DNA of 64,000 nucleotides from the NCBI RefSeq assembly GCF_024347575.1, contig NZ_AP025503.1, positions 1,116,001-1,180,000 of the forward strand, read 5' to 3'. The notes under the pieces are model-generated. The model did not search any database and had not been told where the DNA came from. It worked only from the letters and a program-made list of their open reading frames with translations. Origin of the DNA: Vibrio pelagius (GTDB lineage: Bacteria > Pseudomonadota > Gammaproteobacteria > Enterobacterales > Vibrionaceae). A program made the position numbers and the translations under genes. Shown piece by piece: positions 62,030-64,000 of this stretch (its first letter is position 1; each line of letters begins with the position of its first letter).

Positions 62030-62764
62030 TTATTTTTCCGTTTGTACGTACTTTTTACTTACATCCACAAGGGCAATGTCTTTGATAAACTCACGCCCCA
62101 GTAATACAGGGTGACTCATTTGCGAGCGATCCGCCAATGTAAATTGCGCTTTTTCATGGATTTTTCCAACTTTCACCCATAATTCGATCACAGCTCGACG
62201 TTCTGTCTCGTCACTAGTCGATTGGCGAATCTTCACGTAGCGTACAACGGGGGCTTCAATCCACTTTTGGTCTTCTTCTGATTGTGACTTGTCAGCTAGA
62301 TGAAACTTAACCCAATTGTTGCCGTTGCGTTCGAATTCTTTGATATCTACCGCATTCAATGACGATGTTGTCGCGCCTGTATCTACACGCGCATCAAACT
62401 TTTGTTGGATTGACTCAATCGTGACCTTTTCAATGGCACCAAGAATGGTCGGCTGATCGTTTGAAACAACTGGGGCTTTAGTGGCAACCACTTCTTCCTC
62501 TTCGATCTCTTCGATCTGTTGTTTTTCGAGAGTAGTAAGGTGGACTTCAACTTCATTGGATAAGGCGATGATTTCTTCTTCTAGACTTTCGATATAGTCA
62601 CTTTGATTACTAAGTTGAAGTTCTAAGTTTTGAACTTTATTTGCGATGTTTGTTTCTGATTTTGCGATAGCATCCAGAGTTTCTTGATGATAAGCGGCAC
62701 CGTTAGTGAGAGTACAGCCAGAGAGCAAACCAACCGCCAGAATAGGCGATAATCGCTTAAACAT
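62030..62764 (-). CDS. Retropepsin-like aspartyl protease lipoprotein (ATP-dependent zinc protease family by usual naming)
   Basis: 244 residues. Lipoprotein signal with lipobox LLSGC, lipid on C17. Residues about 25-90 form an acidic coiled coil. From about 105 a retropepsin-like domain starts, with DTGATTSS (D128 catalytic) and the family's HPVLLGREFIKD near the end, as in COG4067. The common database name mentions zinc and ATP, but the sequence shows an aspartyl-protease-like site and no ATP motif. First gene of the operon; lipoprotein tethering to the envelope and coiled-coil spacing suggest action in the periplasm. Confidence 0.83.
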   Translation of the reverse strand: MFKRLSPILAVGLLSGCTLTNGAAYHQETLDAIAKSETNIANKVQNLELQLSNQSDYIESLEEEIIALSNEVEVHLTTLEKQQIEEIEEEEVVATKAPVVSNDQPTILGAIEKVTIESIQQKFDARVDTGATTSSLNAVDIKEFERNGNNWVKFHLADKSQSEEDQKWIEAPVVRYVKIRQSTSDETERRAVIELWVKVGKIHEKAQFTLADRSQMSHPVLLGREFIKDIALVDVSKKYVQTEK

Positions 62765-62816
62765 ATATAAACCTTTGAAATTAGAAAATAGTTCAGACTA
62801 TTGAATAGTTTAGCCC

Positions 62817-62842
62817 ACAAAAAAGGATGCGTGAAGCATCCT
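62817..62842 (-). terminator. cmoB terminator
   Basis: A 7-bp stem (AGGATGC / GCATCCT) with a 5-nt loop and T6 on the minus strand. It lies 171 bp beyond the cmoB stop and only about 50 bp upstream of the retropepsin-like gene. Confidence 0.8.
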
Positions 62843-63012
62843 AATGTTAGCGTCCGGTCATATTGACAGGCTATGTTTGCATAGAGCCAATTATCATTCG
62901 ACGAAATAGCTCATTCATTGAGCACTCTTCGGATTTTATCCAATTTCGAGCCTTCTTTCGTCAAATGCTTGTCAGCGTCTGATGTTTTTGAAAGATTAGA
63001 CCTTTTAGCCGT

Positions 63013-63984
63013 CTATGGCTTAGTTGCCACCAAAACTGCACGGCGTGGCGCTGGATGCCCTTCAACCGTTTTACTTGGGTCATTCGGGTCTAAGTAATCA
63101 GGCAGTGAGTTGTGTGTCATCCATTCGGTGGTGCGTTGTTCACCGACCGTCGTTACGTTTTCATCGACAATACGTACGTCTTTAAAGCCCACTTGTTCTA
63201 GCCAGCGCTTTAGAGCACGCGCCGAAGGGAAGAAATAGACATTGCGCATTTGTGCATAGCGGTCAACAGGCACAAGTACCGCGTTTTCATCGCCTTCGAT
63301 GACCAGAGTTTCTAGCACTAGCTCACCACCAGAAACCAACTGATCTTTAAGTTGGATTAGATGATCAAGTGGAGAGCGGCGGTGATATAAAACGCCCATG
63401 CTGAACACCGTATCGAACGCTTCCAGTTTTGGTAGCTGTTCAATGCCAAGTGGCAACAAGTGAGCACGCTGGTCGCCCCCCATTAGTTTGCGAATGGCTT
63501 CGAACTGAATTAGGAACAGGTGAGAAGGGTCGATACCAACAGTCAGTCGAGCACCTTCACCCAACATACGCCACATGTGGTAACCATTACCGCAACCCAC
63601 ATCAAGAACGCTGCGGTTTTTCAATGGTGTAATGTGTGGAAGAACACGATCCCATTTCCAGTCGCTGCGCCACTCTGTATCAATATGAATGCCGTGAACC
63701 GTGTACGGGCCTTTGCGCCATGGGTGGAACGTCTTAAGCAGGTTTTCTAACTTCTTCAATTCACCGTCATGAAAAGGGGTATCGTTAGTCAACGTTACTG
63801 AGTTCTTCAGATCAACTTGATCCGGAGCTCCTTGTGGGATCTTGTTTAAAGCGCGTAACCAGCGGTCGAAATCACCGTGCTCCGCGTTTTGCCAATCCGT
63901 TAACTGTTGAGGAAGAATATTCAGCCAAGGTTGCAGGCGCGTATCTTGAGCAATGAGTTGGTAAAAATTGGCAAAGTTAAACAT
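63013..63984 (-). CDS. cmoB: tRNA U34 carboxymethyltransferase
   Basis: 323 residues, the family's usual length. The SAM-type fold has [20 protein letters not shown] and [37 protein letters not shown] and [20 protein letters not shown] are CmoB hallmarks. It transfers the carboxymethyl group from carboxy-SAM (made by CmoA) to 5-hydroxyuridine 34 of tRNA, allowing wobble reading. CmoM, the next enzyme, is 15 kb away at 47482. Confidence 0.97.
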   Translation of the reverse strand: MFNFANFYQLIAQDTRLQPWLNILPQQLTDWQNAEHGDFDRWLRALNKIPQGAPDQVDLKNSVTLTNDTPFHDGELKKLENLLKTFHPWRKGPYTVHGIHIDTEWRSDWKWDRVLPHITPLKNRSVLDVGCGNGYHMWRMLGEGARLTVGIDPSHLFLIQFEAIRKLMGGDQRAHLLPLGIEQLPKLEAFDTVFSMGVLYHRRSPLDHLIQLKDQLVSGGELVLETLVIEGDENAVLVPVDRYAQMRNVYFFPSARALKRWLEQVGFKDVRIVDENVTTVGEQRTTEWMTHNSLPDYLDPNDPSKTVEGHPAPRRAVLVATKP

Positions 63985-64000
63985 TAGAACAAGTTCCTAA
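63984..64000 (-). CDS. cmoA: Possible last codons of cmoA, cut by window edge
   Basis: On the minus strand the frame AGG AAC TTG TTC TAA overlaps the cmoB start as TAATG. cmoA normally lies immediately upstream of cmoB, so this may be its end. Only four codons are visible, so the call rests on gene order. Confidence 0.35.

Overview
The window looks like about 64 kb of chromosome 1 from a Vibrio or close relative. The evidence is a block in the order tfoY (with a cyclic-di-GMP-I riboswitch leader), purR, torD, torR, elyC, cmoM, mukF, mukE, mukB, together with a monomeric NADP isocitrate dehydrogenase, Bpt/Aat transferases and a DUF3360 transporter. This combination is typical of Vibrionaceae. 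I see no rRNA, tRNA, phage, insertion sequence or CRISPR array. The region reads as conserved core chromosome with a few accessory genes.

Layout. 1-5 kb: the start of an LpxR-type lipid A deacylase, pyruvate formate-lyase (pflB) and a DUF3360 membrane transporter. 5-13 kb: a poly-glycine lipoprotein, a four-gene polar amino acid ABC importer and a large IMPa/M60-like metalloprotease lipoprotein. 13-21 kb: xthA, a methyl-accepting chemotaxis protein, roxA, rsmS and priC (overlapping), a TauE/SafE permease and dinG. 21-26 kb: a porin, rluE and icd. 26-32 kb: cspD divergent from clpS-clpA, then infA, bpt-aat and a glycine-zipper protein; this holds the adaptor, unfoldase and both tRNA-dependent transferases of the N-degron pathway. 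32-41 kb: aroA, yciN, topA, glgC-glgA and an alpha/beta hydrolase. 41-48 kb: a DUF2007/zinc-ribbon protein, a TVP38 protein, tfoY, purR, torD/torR and elyC. 47-55 kb: cmoM and the MukBEF condensin operon. 55-59 kb: a 1408-residue formate dehydrogenase fused to ferredoxin and GltD-like flavoprotein modules. 59-63 kb: a three-gene operon encoding a retropepsin-like lipoprotein, an inactive transglutaminase with a multi-helix membrane domain, and an ATP-grasp ligase. 63-64 kb: cmoB.

How the genes work together. Anaerobic and formate metabolism recurs (pflB makes formate, the fused dehydrogenase can oxidise it, torR/torD serve TMAO respiration). Translation and protein turnover recur (infA, roxA, rluE, cmoM, cmoB, clpSA, aat, bpt). 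Chromosome maintenance recurs (mukFEB, topA, priC, dinG, xthA). The least understood module is the retropepsin / inactive transglutaminase / ATP-grasp operon at 59.5-62.8 kb, whose parts look like a membrane-linked system for making and cutting an amide-linked product. The most unusual single protein is the fused formate dehydrogenase. The clearest regulatory element is the c-di-GMP riboswitch of tfoY, which is followed by a hairpin covering the probable ribosome-binding site.

All identifications come from reading motifs and recalling family features; no database search was run.
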